Assembly (NCBI RefSeq): GCF_000003195.3
Contig: NC_012878.2
Location: forward strand, 9,660,386-9,724,385
From: Sorghum bicolor
Taxonomy: Eukaryota > Streptophyta > Magnoliopsida > Poales > Poaceae
Reading direction: 5' to 3'
DNA: 64,000 bases
Shown: positions 10,720 to 21,337 of the stretch, one piece after another
Position numbering within the stretch: position 1 is the first letter of the stretch
Layout: each line of letters begins with the position of its first letter
Program-made: the position numbers and the translations under genes
The notes under the pieces: model-generated
What the model was told of the DNA's origin: nothing
What the model saw: the letters and a program-made list of their open reading frames with translations, nothing else
The model's database searches: none

Positions 10720-12627
10720 TCAGTCGTCCTGGGATTCGTTGCATGGCGGAGTCAGTGCTTCCGACGGCGCCTCTTCTTCGTGTATAGTTATCTTCTCTCT
10801 CCACACCTGACTCAGTGCTACGGTCTCCTCAGGATAATTTTGTTCAAGCTGTATGTCCTCAGATCTTATCACTTCTCCTTCGTAGTCTGTCCATCCGTCC
10901 TTAGTGATTTCCCTCCTCTGGTTGCGGTTGCGTCGTCTTCTTCTTGTCTTGACCTGCTTAGAATCTTCAACTATATAGTTAGGGTCAGTAAAATAGTGAC
11001 GTACCTTCTCTGAGGGGAAGTGCATATGGACTTCTCCAGTTCCAATGTAGATGATTGCTTTAACGGTGTTGAGGAACGGTCTTCTAAGGATGATGGGTGG
11101 ATCGTATTCGTCTTCTCCCATGTCAATAACCTGAAAGTCTGTGTAGACAAAATGATCGTCTATTTTGATAGGGACATCAGTTACTATACCTTTAACCTCT
11201 CGAAATGTCTGATCTGCCATCTGGAGCTGAATGTATGTTGGTTTTAGGGGCATGGTTCCTAACAAGAGCCGATAGGTGACTGCGGCCATTATGTTGACGC
11301 CCGATCCGGTGTCGCAAAACATCTTGTAGAAGTTGTATCCATTTATGGAGCAATAGATGCTTGGCATTCCTGGGTCATCCTTCTTGGTCAGAAACGGTGA
11401 CTTAAGTTGATGATCTTGTCCTTCATGAACTGCAGTGACCATCTTAGCTGACTCGGTCCACACTTGCTTGTTCCTGTTCCTCCTGTTGGTCCTCTTCCTT
11501 GGTTCATGTCGAGATTGCTCTGGAATTTGTGTAGTCTTGTTCTTGAAGGAAAACATCTTCTTCCTCCCTTTGATGTAGAAACTGATCTTGGTAGCACTAG
11601 CGTAGATGACAGCTCCCGAGGTGTTTAGGAATGGCCTCCCTAAGATGATGGGTGCTCTCTCATCATTACCGGTCTCTATCACCACGAAGTCTGCTGGGGC
11701 GTACAAGGTACCAACTCGGACACAGAGGTTTTTCAATATTCCCTTTGGTAAACTTAACGCCTGATCTGCAAACTGCAAACACATGGTTGTTTCTAATAAA
11801 GGATATGTAAAGAATTTTTCATAGAGTACCCTGGGCATAATGTTGACACTAGAGCCAAAGTCGCAGAGTGCTTCTGGGAAGTCCACCATGCCGATGGAGA
11901 TCGGGATGACGGGGCATCCTGGATCGCCTCTCTTGACCGGCAGAAGGTCAGTAGTAACTTCAGTGACGGGGTTACTCCAGTAGTTACCTGCATCAAACAT
12001 GTCTACAAGATTTGCAGATTCTAATCCTTCTGGTTGTGATGGTATACCGGGGTTAGTAGCAGGAACAGCAACAACTATTTGATTTAACTGAGATTCAATC
12101 ATTTTATTAAAGCTAATTTGATTCTTGATGGCAGTAGAGAAATTATCCATTTTATTATTTATATTTTCTAGCATTTTATTATTAGATGCCAATTTCTTAG
12201 ATAGGTTATCCATTAACTTTCCTTGATTAGACACTAACTCTCTCAGAGGTGGAAAATTATTATTATTGTTGTAAGAATTGTTACCTTGATAATTACTTGA
12301 GTAGTTAGGCCTTTGTTGATTCCAACCTTGATTTTGTTGAGGACGGTTGTAGTAGTAGTAGTTGTTGATGTAGTTTACATCCTCAAGCATCTCAGGGTAG
12401 TGATTGCCTGAGTGTCCAGTATCTCCACACTCCTCGCCAGTCATGTGAAAGTCGTAGATGTGCATAACTTCTTTCTTATCTCCAGCTCTATCATCGAGCT
12501 TCTTCATGAGCAGGTCTAGCTTTGCAGACAGCATGTCTACCTCCTTGAGCTGATGCATACCTCCACCTTTCTTGCGTGTCTGGGTCCTCTGTTCATTCCA
12601 GCCTTGGTTGGACGCCATCTTCTCCAC
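10720..12627 (-). CDS. Element F gag C-terminus and tandem retropepsin-like domains
   Basis: This 635-codon open frame starts within gag; the true gag start lies upstream at 13217. Residues 64-77 match the CCHC zinc knuckle, but positions 1 and 4 of the four ligands are Gly64 and Tyr77 instead of Cys, so RNA binding is probably lost. Residues 85-125 are Asn/Tyr/Gln-rich. A first aspartic-protease-like domain has D-F-G-S-S at 256-260 and I-L-G-R-P-F-L at 328-334. A second has D-T-G-S-G at 439-443 and I-L-R-R-P-F-L at 513-519. The two active-site motifs are 183 residues apart. The frame ends about 80 residues after the second domain with no RT. Element D has the same layout. Confidence 0.85.
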   Translation of the reverse strand: MEKMASNQGWNEQRTQTRKKGGGMHQLKEVDMLSAKLDLLMKKLDDRAGDKKEVMHIYDFHMTGEECGDTGHSGNHYPEMLEDVNYINNYYYYNRPQQNQGWNQQRPNYSSNYQGNNSYNNNNNFPPLRELVSNQGKLMDNLSKKLASNNKMLENINNKMDNFSTAIKNQISFNKMIESQLNQIVVAVPATNPGIPSQPEGLESANLVDMFDAGNYWSNPVTEVTTDLLPVKRGDPGCPVIPISIGMVDFPEALCDFGSSVNIMPRVLYEKFFTYPLLETTMCLQFADQALSLPKGILKNLCVRVGTLYAPADFVVIETGNDERAPIILGRPFLNTSGAVIYASATKISFYIKGRKKMFSFKNKTTQIPEQSRHEPRKRTNRRNRNKQVWTESAKMVTAVHEGQDHQLKSPFLTKKDDPGMPSIYCSINGYNFYKMFCDTGSGVNIMAAVTYRLLLGTMPLKPTYIQLQMADQTFREVKGIVTDVPIKIDDHFVYTDFQVIDMGEDEYDPPIILRRPFLNTVKAIIYIGTGEVHMHFPSEKVRHYFTDPNYIVEDSKQVKTRRRRRNRNQRREITKDGWTDYEGEVIRSEDIQLEQNYPEETVALSQVWREKITIHEEEAPSEALTPPCNESQDD

Positions 12628-12654
12628 AAGAGCTGTGGCTTGTGGTATGGTGAA

Positions 12655-13217
12655 TTATAAGAATGCTCCTCCAGATGCAGCATCCATGGTTTTTCGGGCA
12701 CTGTTGCCGAGTCCATGATAAAACGTCTGCATCAGTAGCCAACTCTCCATTCTATGATGGGGACATTCTAGGATGTAGTCTTGGAAGCGCTCCCATGCTT
12801 CTGGAACGGATTCATCATGTTGTTGCTGAAAACTTGTAATCTTCACACGGAGAGCATTGGTCTTGCCCATGGGAAAGAACTTAGCCAGAAAGTTCGTGGA
12901 GTAGAGTGCCCACGTAGTATTCTTCTCCTTTGTAGCATAGAACCACTGCTTCGCTCTTCCTAACAGTGGGAATGGGAAGAGGCGAAGTAGTATAGCATCT
13001 CTAGGGACTCCTGATATGGTGAATGTGCTGCAAATCTCCAGGAAGTGTTGGAGATGAGTATAGCATCTTCGTGTGCCTTCCCACAGAACTGGTTGGATTG
13101 CACCATGTTGATAAGTGTAGGCTTGAGCTCAAAGTTGCCATCGATCTCTGTAGCAGGTCCAGTGCGGATGTTGTCCGTAGTGGGAGCTGAGAACTCACGG
13201 ATCGATTTGTTCGCCAT
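12655..13217 (-). pseudogene. gag: Element F gag N-terminal part
   Basis: The likely start is the Met at 13217 (M-A-N-K-S-I-R-E-F-S), conserved in D. The Retrotrans_gag domain follows, with the A-W-E-R-F and H-G-L-G motifs at about 12810 and 12715. A frameshift near 13065 moves the frame, and a TCA-to-TAA type nonsense change (compare D) stops it at 12655-12657, 28 bases before the next open frame. Capsid-like function is therefore lost from this copy. Confidence 0.85.
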
Positions 13218-13514
13218 GACTTCGAACTCTGAAGGCAAGTTTCGGGTGAATCTTCGGTGATCTTCTTGATTCGATGAAGCTTCGTGCTGAAGTGTTGATG
13301 ATCTCTTCTTGAGCTTGGCTCTTGTTTTTCTAAAAATGCTTCGGGATGTCAACAAAATTTCCTGGAAGATGTCTTCTATTCATACATTACCCTGCATAAG
13401 ATAAAATAGAAAAATATCGGGGTAAAACTGTATGAGAATTGATAAGCTCAATCATATTAGTGATGCGAATGATGACTCAAAATTCTATATTCATTCCTAA
13501 TTAGTAATCAACCT

Positions 13515-13532
13515 TCCCCGGCAACGACGCCA
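13515..13532 (-). other. Element F primer binding site (tRNA-Asp type)
   Basis: The minus strand reads TGGCGTCGTTGCCGGGGA, one base different from the 18-base site in element E. It lies 8 bases inside the 5' LTR. Confidence 0.85.
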
Positions 13533-13540
13533 AAAATGCT

Positions 13541-15191
13541 TGTTGGGCATTCTTAACGTCACTACCAAAAGTAGACTTAGTTTTCTAATTCTGATAACGG
13601 CGCCAAAAATGCCAAACCTATCCCTCATGCCACTTAAGCCAAGTTGTCATCCCTAGCATGACATGAGAGACGCGGTATTGAAATATGTAAGTGCTCATCT
13701 AAATAAATAACAAATGGGATCTGCAAGCGCACAAATTAATACCTATATAGCATTTTAACCGGGAAGTATTCCAGGTATCATTATTTATATTTTTACCACT
13801 GGAAAGGGATTAGTAACCATCAATGTTGATTATAGAATGGAATATAGAATTGAGTATCTATCATTGTATGTATAATTGAGAACATTTATCTAACTCTTTC
13901 ATACAGGGATAAGTGTCACATAAGGATATATAAAGTAATGAATAGTGACAAAGATAACTAATCTGATCAGCATAACTTAGCCACATATAAATATGATAAG
14001 CACCTCAATTAGATATTCTAGCAAGTCATTAGCATGGGATTAGGACGAACTACAAGAATATTTCCTAAGTTATTCTTAACTATACAGTCTAGCATATCAT
14101 AGTTAGTGCAATTATACTTAGCAATCATTGTGAGTCAAGACTACGCCCATGCATAGTGATATTATCAAGGAATATGAGAAACATAGCAATCACTTCCCTG
14201 TAATAATGTTGCTCTGCCAGCCCAATACACGAGAGGGGGACTATATAAGAATCAATGGAGCTGTCACTACCATGAACTACCCGGCGATTTGGCATATAGG
14301 GTACAATCGCAGATAAATACGGTATAAGCACCACGCCTACACAATATCTATCATTTACCCATGGATCCGATGGATAAACGCTATACGATCCTAAACATGT
14401 ATATAATTCTAATCTAATTAAGCCAAGTATATAACTATGATAAACTAAGAACAATATAATTGCGAATGTAAACAAGTAGAGCAAAGTCATAATCAATATA
14501 TTGAAGTAGAACAAAGTCATATTCATAATATCGAAGAACAAATATGAACAATTGAAGAACAATCGAGAATTACCATGAATCCACTTGACATATCTAGAAA
14601 CAAATCGAAGATTGACTCCTTCTAGTTCTAATCCTATGTAGCTATGCTAATCTAGATATCTAATTGATGTGGTGGCTCTAGGCTTGATCAGAGGCTTCTT
14701 CTCCCTGATGAATAATGAATTAGGGTTGAGAGGTGCTCTCCTCCAGGGGCCCTGAGGTCTGGTTATATAGTCCTTCCAAGTGAATATGTGCCGTCGGATC
14801 AAACTGACATTGATTGAACGGTTATCCTTGATCCTTTAGGTCGGTGGAGCGTAATCCCCGAAGCGAGTCCTGATTGGACTCCAGGTCAGGGCGGGCGCCC
14901 TAGGGGGGAGGGTGGGCGCCCTGCCCCCGGGCCTGATCGCCTCCCCATTCGTTCCCGTGGCTTCTGGACTCTTCTAGATGTAAGGTAATTGCATGACACG
15001 TTAATATCTCTATGTAATCCCGACGTGTGGGCTTTTCTTCCATAATTCGTGATAACCCCCTGCAGAAATAGACAAACACCAAAACTCATGGAATTCTATC
15101 AGATAAAACCCTAAGTTTGGATGTTGATTGTATTTGGATCCTTTTCTTTGTTTATTTGATAATTAAATTTGATACTTAAGGACCGTCAACA
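13541..15191 (-). repeat. Element F 5' LTR
   Basis: A 1651-bp LTR running TGTTGGGCATTC to GACCGTCAACA on the plus strand. It has a minus-strand TATA box at 14763-14769, two GGGCGCCC-type boxes at 14889-14920, the conserved LTR block near 14216-14290, and the hairpin motif at 13719-13736. About 3-4% of positions differ from the 3' LTR in the stretches compared by eye. Confidence 0.9.
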
Positions 15192-15196
15192 GGTGG

Positions 15197-15600
15197 CACT
15201 ATGGCGAGAGGCTTAGGCTGGGCGACGACGAGGGCCTTTGAGTTGTCGACTGCTTGGTCTGCCAGTGCTAATGGATCTATACTAGAGAGCTTCTCGGGGG
15301 AAAATAGGTGGCTGGTTATGGAATACTATTGAGGGGGTCTAGGTATGTATTTATATGCGTTTTCAGAAGACGTGATGAGGATGGATTCTAGGCTCTACGG
15401 GATCCGTACGGAAGTGAAGGATTATGAGGACGCTACGCTAGCTAGGAAACAAAAAATTTGACCTCATAAACAAGGATATATAATCCATTCATGCAAAAGC
15501 TTTAAAACCTCTTTCTTTACTACATCTCTCATCGCATTCTGGATTGGTTGGTATGCGATGAGTGCAAAGAACAGAGCTAATCCCTTTTAGGTCTTGGAGT
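15197..15600 (-). pseudogene. Element A 3' ORF, N-terminal part
   Basis: This is the upstream half of the ORF resumed at 7226 beyond element F. The minus-strand translation has the A-Q-P-K-P-L-A-I-V-P-P type repeat next to the insertion. In-frame stops are present near 15330 and 15390. No domain is recognised. Confidence 0.5.
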
Positions 15601-15640
15601 GAATAACCAAAAGCAGCACAGTGTTTTTCTAAAACAGTTA

Positions 15641-16300
15641 TTAATTTATAATCTCCTCATCAGAGAGTTTATCACTTATAATCACCGGATATTTTTGATC
15701 ATTATTTAGAAAAACATATTTAAATCCAGAAGGTAGTGGTTTGAGCTCAATAGGAGGGTTAAGTGGCTCTAGTAATTCATCAAGAGGTTCTGGATCAGTA
15801 AGATCCTCTTCCTCTTCTTCGATGAAAAACTGGGTATCATCTTCTAAATCAGGCTGACTAAAATTATCGAATTTAGATGACTTAACCTCTTCTATTGGAT
15901 CTAATTCAAGAAGGGGTTCTGCTTTGACTTTTACTGTATTAGTTATAGGCATTGAAAAACTAAATCCTTTCCCAAATTTAATGTCTAATTTACCATTACT
16001 ACCTTCTTGAAGAAGTTTTATTATAGGTACTCCAATCATTACAATAAAATCCCACACATCAAATATATAAAAATTTAGCAAAATGCGGAAATCATTAATA
16101 ACAATAGGAAGTGCACTCAAAACTCCTAAGATAGGAATAATGTGTCCTGAACAACTTTTTAATAATTTATTTATAGGAATTAATGGTATGTCTTTCAAGA
16201 ATTCTTTATCAAAGGTATATGACATGATGTTGACTCCTACAACCGGATTATATAAAGCTTCAAAAAGGATGTGAATCTACTTGCAACTTTATAATAACCG
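15641..16300 (-). pseudogene. pol: Element A protease-like region without catalytic Asp
   Basis: The minus-strand frame 16225-15641 resembles the retropepsin-like region of grass Ty3/gypsy elements: G-V-N-I-M-S, a hydrophobic N-F-Y-I-F-D stretch, then I-G-V-P-I and G-K-L-D. At the place of the D-T/S-G active site the upstream in-frame codons give N-P-V-V-G, so the catalytic aspartate is missing. A glutamate-rich stretch follows, then Y-P-V-I-I-S-D, a motif that in Athila-type pol lies at the start of RT. The frame stops there and RT proper is absent. Confidence 0.65.
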
Positions 16301-16445
16301 AGGGTGAATTAAAGCAAATTACTTATGGGAATTTCTCAGATTCTATTAACCAATCATCACCCAGAATAAAGATTAATTCTCTTATAACTTCTCTAAGAAA
16401 TTTTAAATCATCAGGATGTGAGAAATTAAGTTTAAAATCCCTAGA

Positions 16446-17057
16446 TTATTGGGGTTGAATAATCTTATGATAGAGTGTAGTATTACCAAAATCATCAAAG
16501 AAATCATCCTCAAATTCAAACATCCATTCAAAATTTGGAGTTATCTCCGTCTCATTAGCTAATTCAACTATAGGTTGAGATGAATTAGGTAAAGGTTTAT
16601 TTTCAGCTAACTGAGATTCTTCTTCTAACAACTCTTCTTTTTCTTCAGGGAGATCATTTAAAATATTAGTAAGAATAGTTTTAGCATGATCAACAATAAT
16701 ATGCACAAATGCTCCTCCCGAGGCTAGATTAAGATATTCTTGATTTTTATTATTAAGGCCTAAAAAGAAATGTTGTAAAAGCATGGGTTCTAGTAAAGCA
16801 AGATTAGGTCCAGAGTTTACAAAACTATCAAAACGATCCCAAGCCTTGCTTAGCGATTCCTTGTCTAATTGTTTGAATCCTATAATTTCAAACCAAAGTT
16901 TAGCGACCTTTTCTACTGGGAAAAATTTAATGCAAAACTCTTTTCATAAAATATCCCAGTCTCCTTGACTATTCCCAACATGACGATTATACCATTTCTT
17001 AGCTCGACCCGTTAATGAAAACGAAAAAAGTTTCCATCTTAGAGTTTCATTGGCCAT
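16446..17057 (-). pseudogene. gag: Element A gag, central and C-terminal part
   Basis: Retrotrans_gag family: the minus strand gives F-S-L-T-G-R-A-K-K-W-Y near 17000, A-W-D-R-F near 16835, then F-F-L-G-L-N and A-S-G-G-A-F (about 16760 and 16715). The C-terminus is glutamate-rich. Element D interrupts the frame at 17058; the N-terminus resumes at 33711. A stop near 16948 also breaks it. Confidence 0.8.
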
Positions 17058-18587
17058 TGTTGACGGTTCTTAAGTATCAAATATAATCATCAAATAAATA
17101 AAGAAAAGGATCCAAATGCGACCAACACCCAGACTTAGGGTTTTATCTAACAGAATTCCACGAGTTTTGGTGTTTTTCTATTTCTGCAGGGGGTTATCAG
17201 AGAATATGGAGGAAAGGTCCACACATCAGGTTTACATAGAGATATTAACGAGCACCACAATTATCCAACATCTAGAAGAGTCCAGAAGCCACGGGAACGA
17301 GCGGGAGGCCGAGCGGGCTTGGGGGCTGGGCGCCCGCCCTCCCCCCTTGGGCGCCTGCCCAAGGCTCTCAGCCAATCAGGCTCCGTCTCGCGGATAATGC
17401 TCCATCGACCTAAAGGATTAAGGAAAACCGTGCGATTAAGGTATGTTTGATCCGCCGGCCCATATTCATTTGGAGGGGCTATATAAGCAGGCCCCCTGGC
17501 CCCTAGAGGAGGCGACTCATTCTCATTCCTCAAACCCTAATTCATTCATCAGGAGGAAAGTCTTTGATCAAGCCCTAGAGCCACCACATCAACTAGATCT
17601 CTAGTTTAGCATAGCTACATAGGATTAGAACTAGAAGGAGTCAATCTTCGATTGGTTTCTGGATCTGTCAAGAGGATTCTTGGTAATTCCTCTACTATTC
17701 TTCATTTGTTCATCATTGTTCTTCATTATTATGAATACAACTTTGTTCTATTTCAATATATTGATTATTACTTTGCTCTACTTGTTTATATTTGCAATTA
17801 TATCGTTCTTAGTTTATCATAGTTATGTGCTTGGCTTAGTTAGATTGGAATGATATACATGTTTAGGATCGTATAGCGTTTATCCATCGGTTCCATGGGT
17901 AAATGATAGATATTGTGTAGGCGTGGTGCCTATACCGTATTTATCTGCGATTGTACCCTATATGCCGGATCGCGGGGTAGTTTGTGGTGGTGACAGCTCC
18001 ATTGAATCTTATATAGCCCCCCTCCCGTGTATAGGGCAGGCAGAGCAACATTATTATAGGGGAGTGATTGCTATGTTTCTCATCTTCCTTGATAATATCA
18101 CTATGCATGGGTGTAGTCCTTTTTCGCAATAATTGCCAAGTATAATTGCACTAACTATGATATGCTAGACTTTATAGTTAAGAATAACTTACGAAATATT
18201 CTTGTAGTTCATCCTAATCCCATGCTAATGACTTGCTAGAATATCTGTTGAGGTGCTTATTATTATTATATGTGGCTAGTTATGCTGATCAGATTAGTTA
18301 TCTTTGTCACCATTCATACTTTATCTATATTTTATGTGACATTTATCTCTGTATGCAAGAGATAGAAGAGTGCTCTCTATTACAAATGCAATGATAGATA
18401 CTCAGTTCCATATTTTATTCCATAATAATCAACACTGATGTTAGTAATCCCTTCCCAGTGGTAAAAATATAAATAATGATACCTGGAATACTTCCCGGTT
18501 AAAATGCTACATCGGTATTTTTTGGCGTCGTTATCAGAAATAGAAAACTAAGTCTACTTTTGGTAATGACGATAAGAATGCCCAACA
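17058..18587 (+). repeat. Element D 5' LTR
   Basis: A 1530-bp LTR running TGTTGACGGTTC to GAATGCCCAACA. It contains two GGGCGCC(C/T)GCCC boxes (17328-17339 and 17349-17360), a TATATAAG box at 17480-17487 and the conserved LTR block at 17975-18048. The segment that carries the hairpin motif in the 3' LTR is deleted here near 18520. Confidence 0.9.
17480..17487 (+). promoter_or_regulatory. Element D LTR TATA box
   Basis: TATATAAG, followed within 20 bases by a GCCCCCTGGCCCCT block. The same block follows the TATA box in E and F, so it probably marks the transcription start region. Confidence 0.7.
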
Positions 18588-18595
18588 AGCATTTT

Positions 18596-18613
18596 TGGCG
18601 CCATTGCTAGGGA
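18596..18613 (+). other. Element D primer binding site
   Basis: TGGCGCCATTGCTAGGGA, two mismatches from the perfect site in E. It lies 8 bases after the LTR. Confidence 0.85.
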
Positions 18614-18913
18614 AGGTTGATTTACTAACAAGGAATGAATATGGAATTATGAGTCATCATTCGCATAACTAATATGATTGAGATCATCATTTCTCTCATA
18701 CAGCTTTACCCCTGTACTTTTCTATTTTTATTATTTTATGCAAGGTGATGTATGAATAGAAGACATCTTCCAGAAAATTTTGTTGACGACCCCGAAGCGT
18801 TAATTAGAAAAACTAGAGCCAAGCTCAGATCGTCAACACTTTAGCGTAAAACTTCATCCAAACCAGAAGACTGTTGAAGTTTCATCCGGAACTTGTCGAC
18901 AGAGTTCGAAGCC

Positions 18914-20182
18914 ATGACGAACAAGTCGATCCGCGAGTTCTCAGCTCCCACTACGGACAACATCCGCACTGGACCTGCTGTAGAGATCGGCCGCAACTTT
19001 GAGCTCAAGCCTGGGCTCATCAACATGGTACAAGCCAACCAGTTCTACGGGAAGGCACACGAAGATGCTAGTGCTCATCTCCAACACTTCCTGGAGATTT
19101 GCACCACATTCACTATATCAGAAGTCCCCAGAGACGCCATACTACTTCGCCTCTTCCCATTCTCACTGTTGGGGAGAGCGAAGCACTGGTTCTACGCAAC
19201 AAAGGAGAAGAATACTACGTGGTCACTCTGCTCCGCGAACTTTCTGGCCAAGTTCTTTCTCATGGGCAAGACCAATGCTCTCCATGGGAAGATTACAAGT
19301 TTTCAGCAACAACATAATGAACCCGTTCCAGAGGCATGGGAGCGCTTCCAAGACTACATCCTAGAATGTCCCCATCATGAAATGGAGAGCTGGCTGCTGA
19401 TGCAGACGTTCTATCCTGGGCTTGGTAATAGCGCCCATGAGACCATGAATGCTGCAGCTGGAGGAGCATTCCTATCACTCACCATACCACAAGCCACAGC
19501 TCTTGTGGAGAAGATGGCGTCCAACCAAGGTTGGAATGAAGAGAGGACCCAGACACGCAAGAAAGGTGGAGGTATGCACCAGCTCAAGGAGGTAGACATG
19601 CTGTCTGCAAAGCTGAACCTGCTAATGAAGAAGCTCGATGACAAAGCTGGAGACAAGAAAGAAGTCATGCACGTCTACGACTCTCACATGACTTGTGAAG
19701 AGTGTGGAGATACCGGACACTCAGGCAATCACTGCCCTGAGATGCTTGAGGACGTGAACTACATCAACAACAACAACTACTACTACAACCATCCTCAACA
19801 AAATCAAGGTTGGAATCAATAGAGGCCTAACTACTCAGGTAACTACTCAGGTACTTATCAAGGTAACAATTCTTACAATAATAATAATAATTGTCCACCT
19901 TTGAGAGAGTTAGTGTCTAATCAAGGAAAGCTAATGGATAACCTGTCTAAGAAATTGACATCAAATGATAAAATGCTAGAAAATATAAATAATAGAATGG
20001 ATAATTTTTCTACTGCCATCAAGAACCAGATTAGCTTTAATAAAATGATTGAATCTTAGTTGAATCAAATAGCTGCTGTTGTTCCTCCTACTAACCCCGG
20101 TATACCATCACAACCGTAAGGATTAGAATCTGCAAATCTTGTAGACATGTTTGATGCAAGTAACTAATAGAGTAACCCTATT
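18914..20182 (+). pseudogene. gag: Element D gag
   Basis: The start is taken at M-T-N-K-S-I-R-E-F because F has the same start. The Retrotrans_gag domain spans about 18970-19500 (motifs A-K-H-W-F-Y, A-W-E-R-F, P-G-L-G-N). A complete C-x2-C-x4-H-x4-C zinc knuckle lies near 19690-19735, intact here but not in F. The frame stays open to a TAG at 19820. Further in-frame stops follow at about 20059 (CAG in F, TAG here), 20118 and 20166. Capsid and RNA-binding roles are known for the family; this copy makes at most a truncated protein. Confidence 0.88.
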
Positions 20183-21337
20183 GTGGAAGTACATAATGAC
20201 CTTTTGCCAGTCAAGAGAGGCGATCCAGGATGCCCTGTCATCCTGATCTCCATCGGCATGGTGGACTTCCTAGAGGCACTCTGCGACTTTGGCTCCAGCG
20301 TCAACATTATACCTAGGGTACTCTATGAAAAATTCTTTACACATCCTTTATTAGAAACAACCATGTGTTTACAGCTTGCAAATCGGACACTGAGCTTTCT
20401 AAAAAGAATACTGAAGAACATCTGTGTCCGAGTTGGTACCTTGTACGCCCCAGCAGACTTCGTGGTGATAGAGACCGATACTGATGAGAGGGCACCCGTC
20501 ATCCTGGGGAGGCCATTCCTGAACACCTCGGGAGCTATCATCTACGCTAGTACTGCCAAGATCAGTTTCTACATCAAGGGGAGGAAGGAGACGTTTTCCT
20601 TCAAGAACAAGACTGCACAAATCCCAGAACAACCCCAATATGAACCAAGGAAAAGGACCAATAGGAGGAATAAGAGCAAGAAGCAAGTGTGGACCGAGTC
20701 AGCCAAAATGGTCACTGCAGTTCACAGAGGCCAAGATCGTCAACTCAAGTCACCCTTCCTGATAAAAAAGGACGACCCAGGTGTGCCAAGCATCTAGTGC
20801 TCAATCAATAGATACTATTTCCAGAAGACACTCTGCGACACCAGATCAAGCGTCAACATAATGGCCACAGTCACCTATCAGCTTCTGTTCGGAACCATGC
20901 CCCTAAAAACGACATACATTCAGCTCCAGATGGCAGATCAGACATTCCGAAATATTGAAGGTATAGTAACTAATGTCCCTGTTAAAATAGACGACCATTT
21001 TGTCCATACAGATTTTCAGGTCATTGACATGGGAGAAGACGAGTACGATCCACCCATCATCCTCAGAAGACTGTTCCTCAGCACCGTCAAAGCGATCATC
21101 TACATTGGAACCGGAGAAGTCCACATGCACTTCCCCTCTGAAAAGGTACACCGCTACTTTAATGACCCTAACTATATAGTTGAAGATTCTAAGCAGGTTA
21201 GGACAAGAAGAAGGCGATGCAACCACAATCAGAGGAGGCAAAACATCAAGGACGGATGGGCAGACTACGAAGGAGAGGTAGTAAGGTCCGAGGCCGTACA
21301 GCTTGAACAAGAGACTGTAGCACCAAGTCAGGTGTGA
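20183..21337 (+). pseudogene. Element D tandem retropepsin-like domains
   Basis: The first domain (20183-20797) has C-D-F-G-S-S at about residue 36 and I-L-G-R-P-F-L further on. A stop at 20795-20797 (a Tyr codon in F) separates the second domain, in which the active-site D-T-G of F reads D-T-R, so it is dead. I-L-R-R-L-F-L replaces the flap-side motif of F. The region ends in an acidic tail and the stop at 21337, followed by noncoding sequence rather than RT. Confidence 0.82.

Larger units (their letters stand above)
7232..15191 (-). mobile_element. Element F: non-autonomous Athila-like LTR retrotransposon
   Basis: LTRs are at 7232-8593 (truncated) and 13541-15191; GGTGG at 7227-7231 and 15192-15196 is the target duplication. 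The primer site at 13515-13532 sets minus-strand orientation. The interior codes for gag and two retropepsin-like domains and then has a 2 kb noncoding 3' region; no RT or integrase follows. It belongs to the same family as element D (LTR ends, ORFs and 3' region all align). It is inserted in element A's 3' ORF, whose V-P-P-K repeats resume on both sides. Confidence 0.92.

Noticed and set aside
11020..11247. Plus-strand ORFs across elements F, D and E antisense to protease regions
   Set aside because: They mirror real minus- or plus-strand coding frames and have no motif of their own.
14125..14562. Apparent 145-codon ORF rich in hydrophobic residues, also at 7816-8088, 17923-18132, 24087-24410 and 31756-32079
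   Set aside because: It lies inside LTRs of F, D and E. The DNA block is conserved also in A, where stops interrupt it, so DNA or RNA-level conservation explains it better than a membrane protein.
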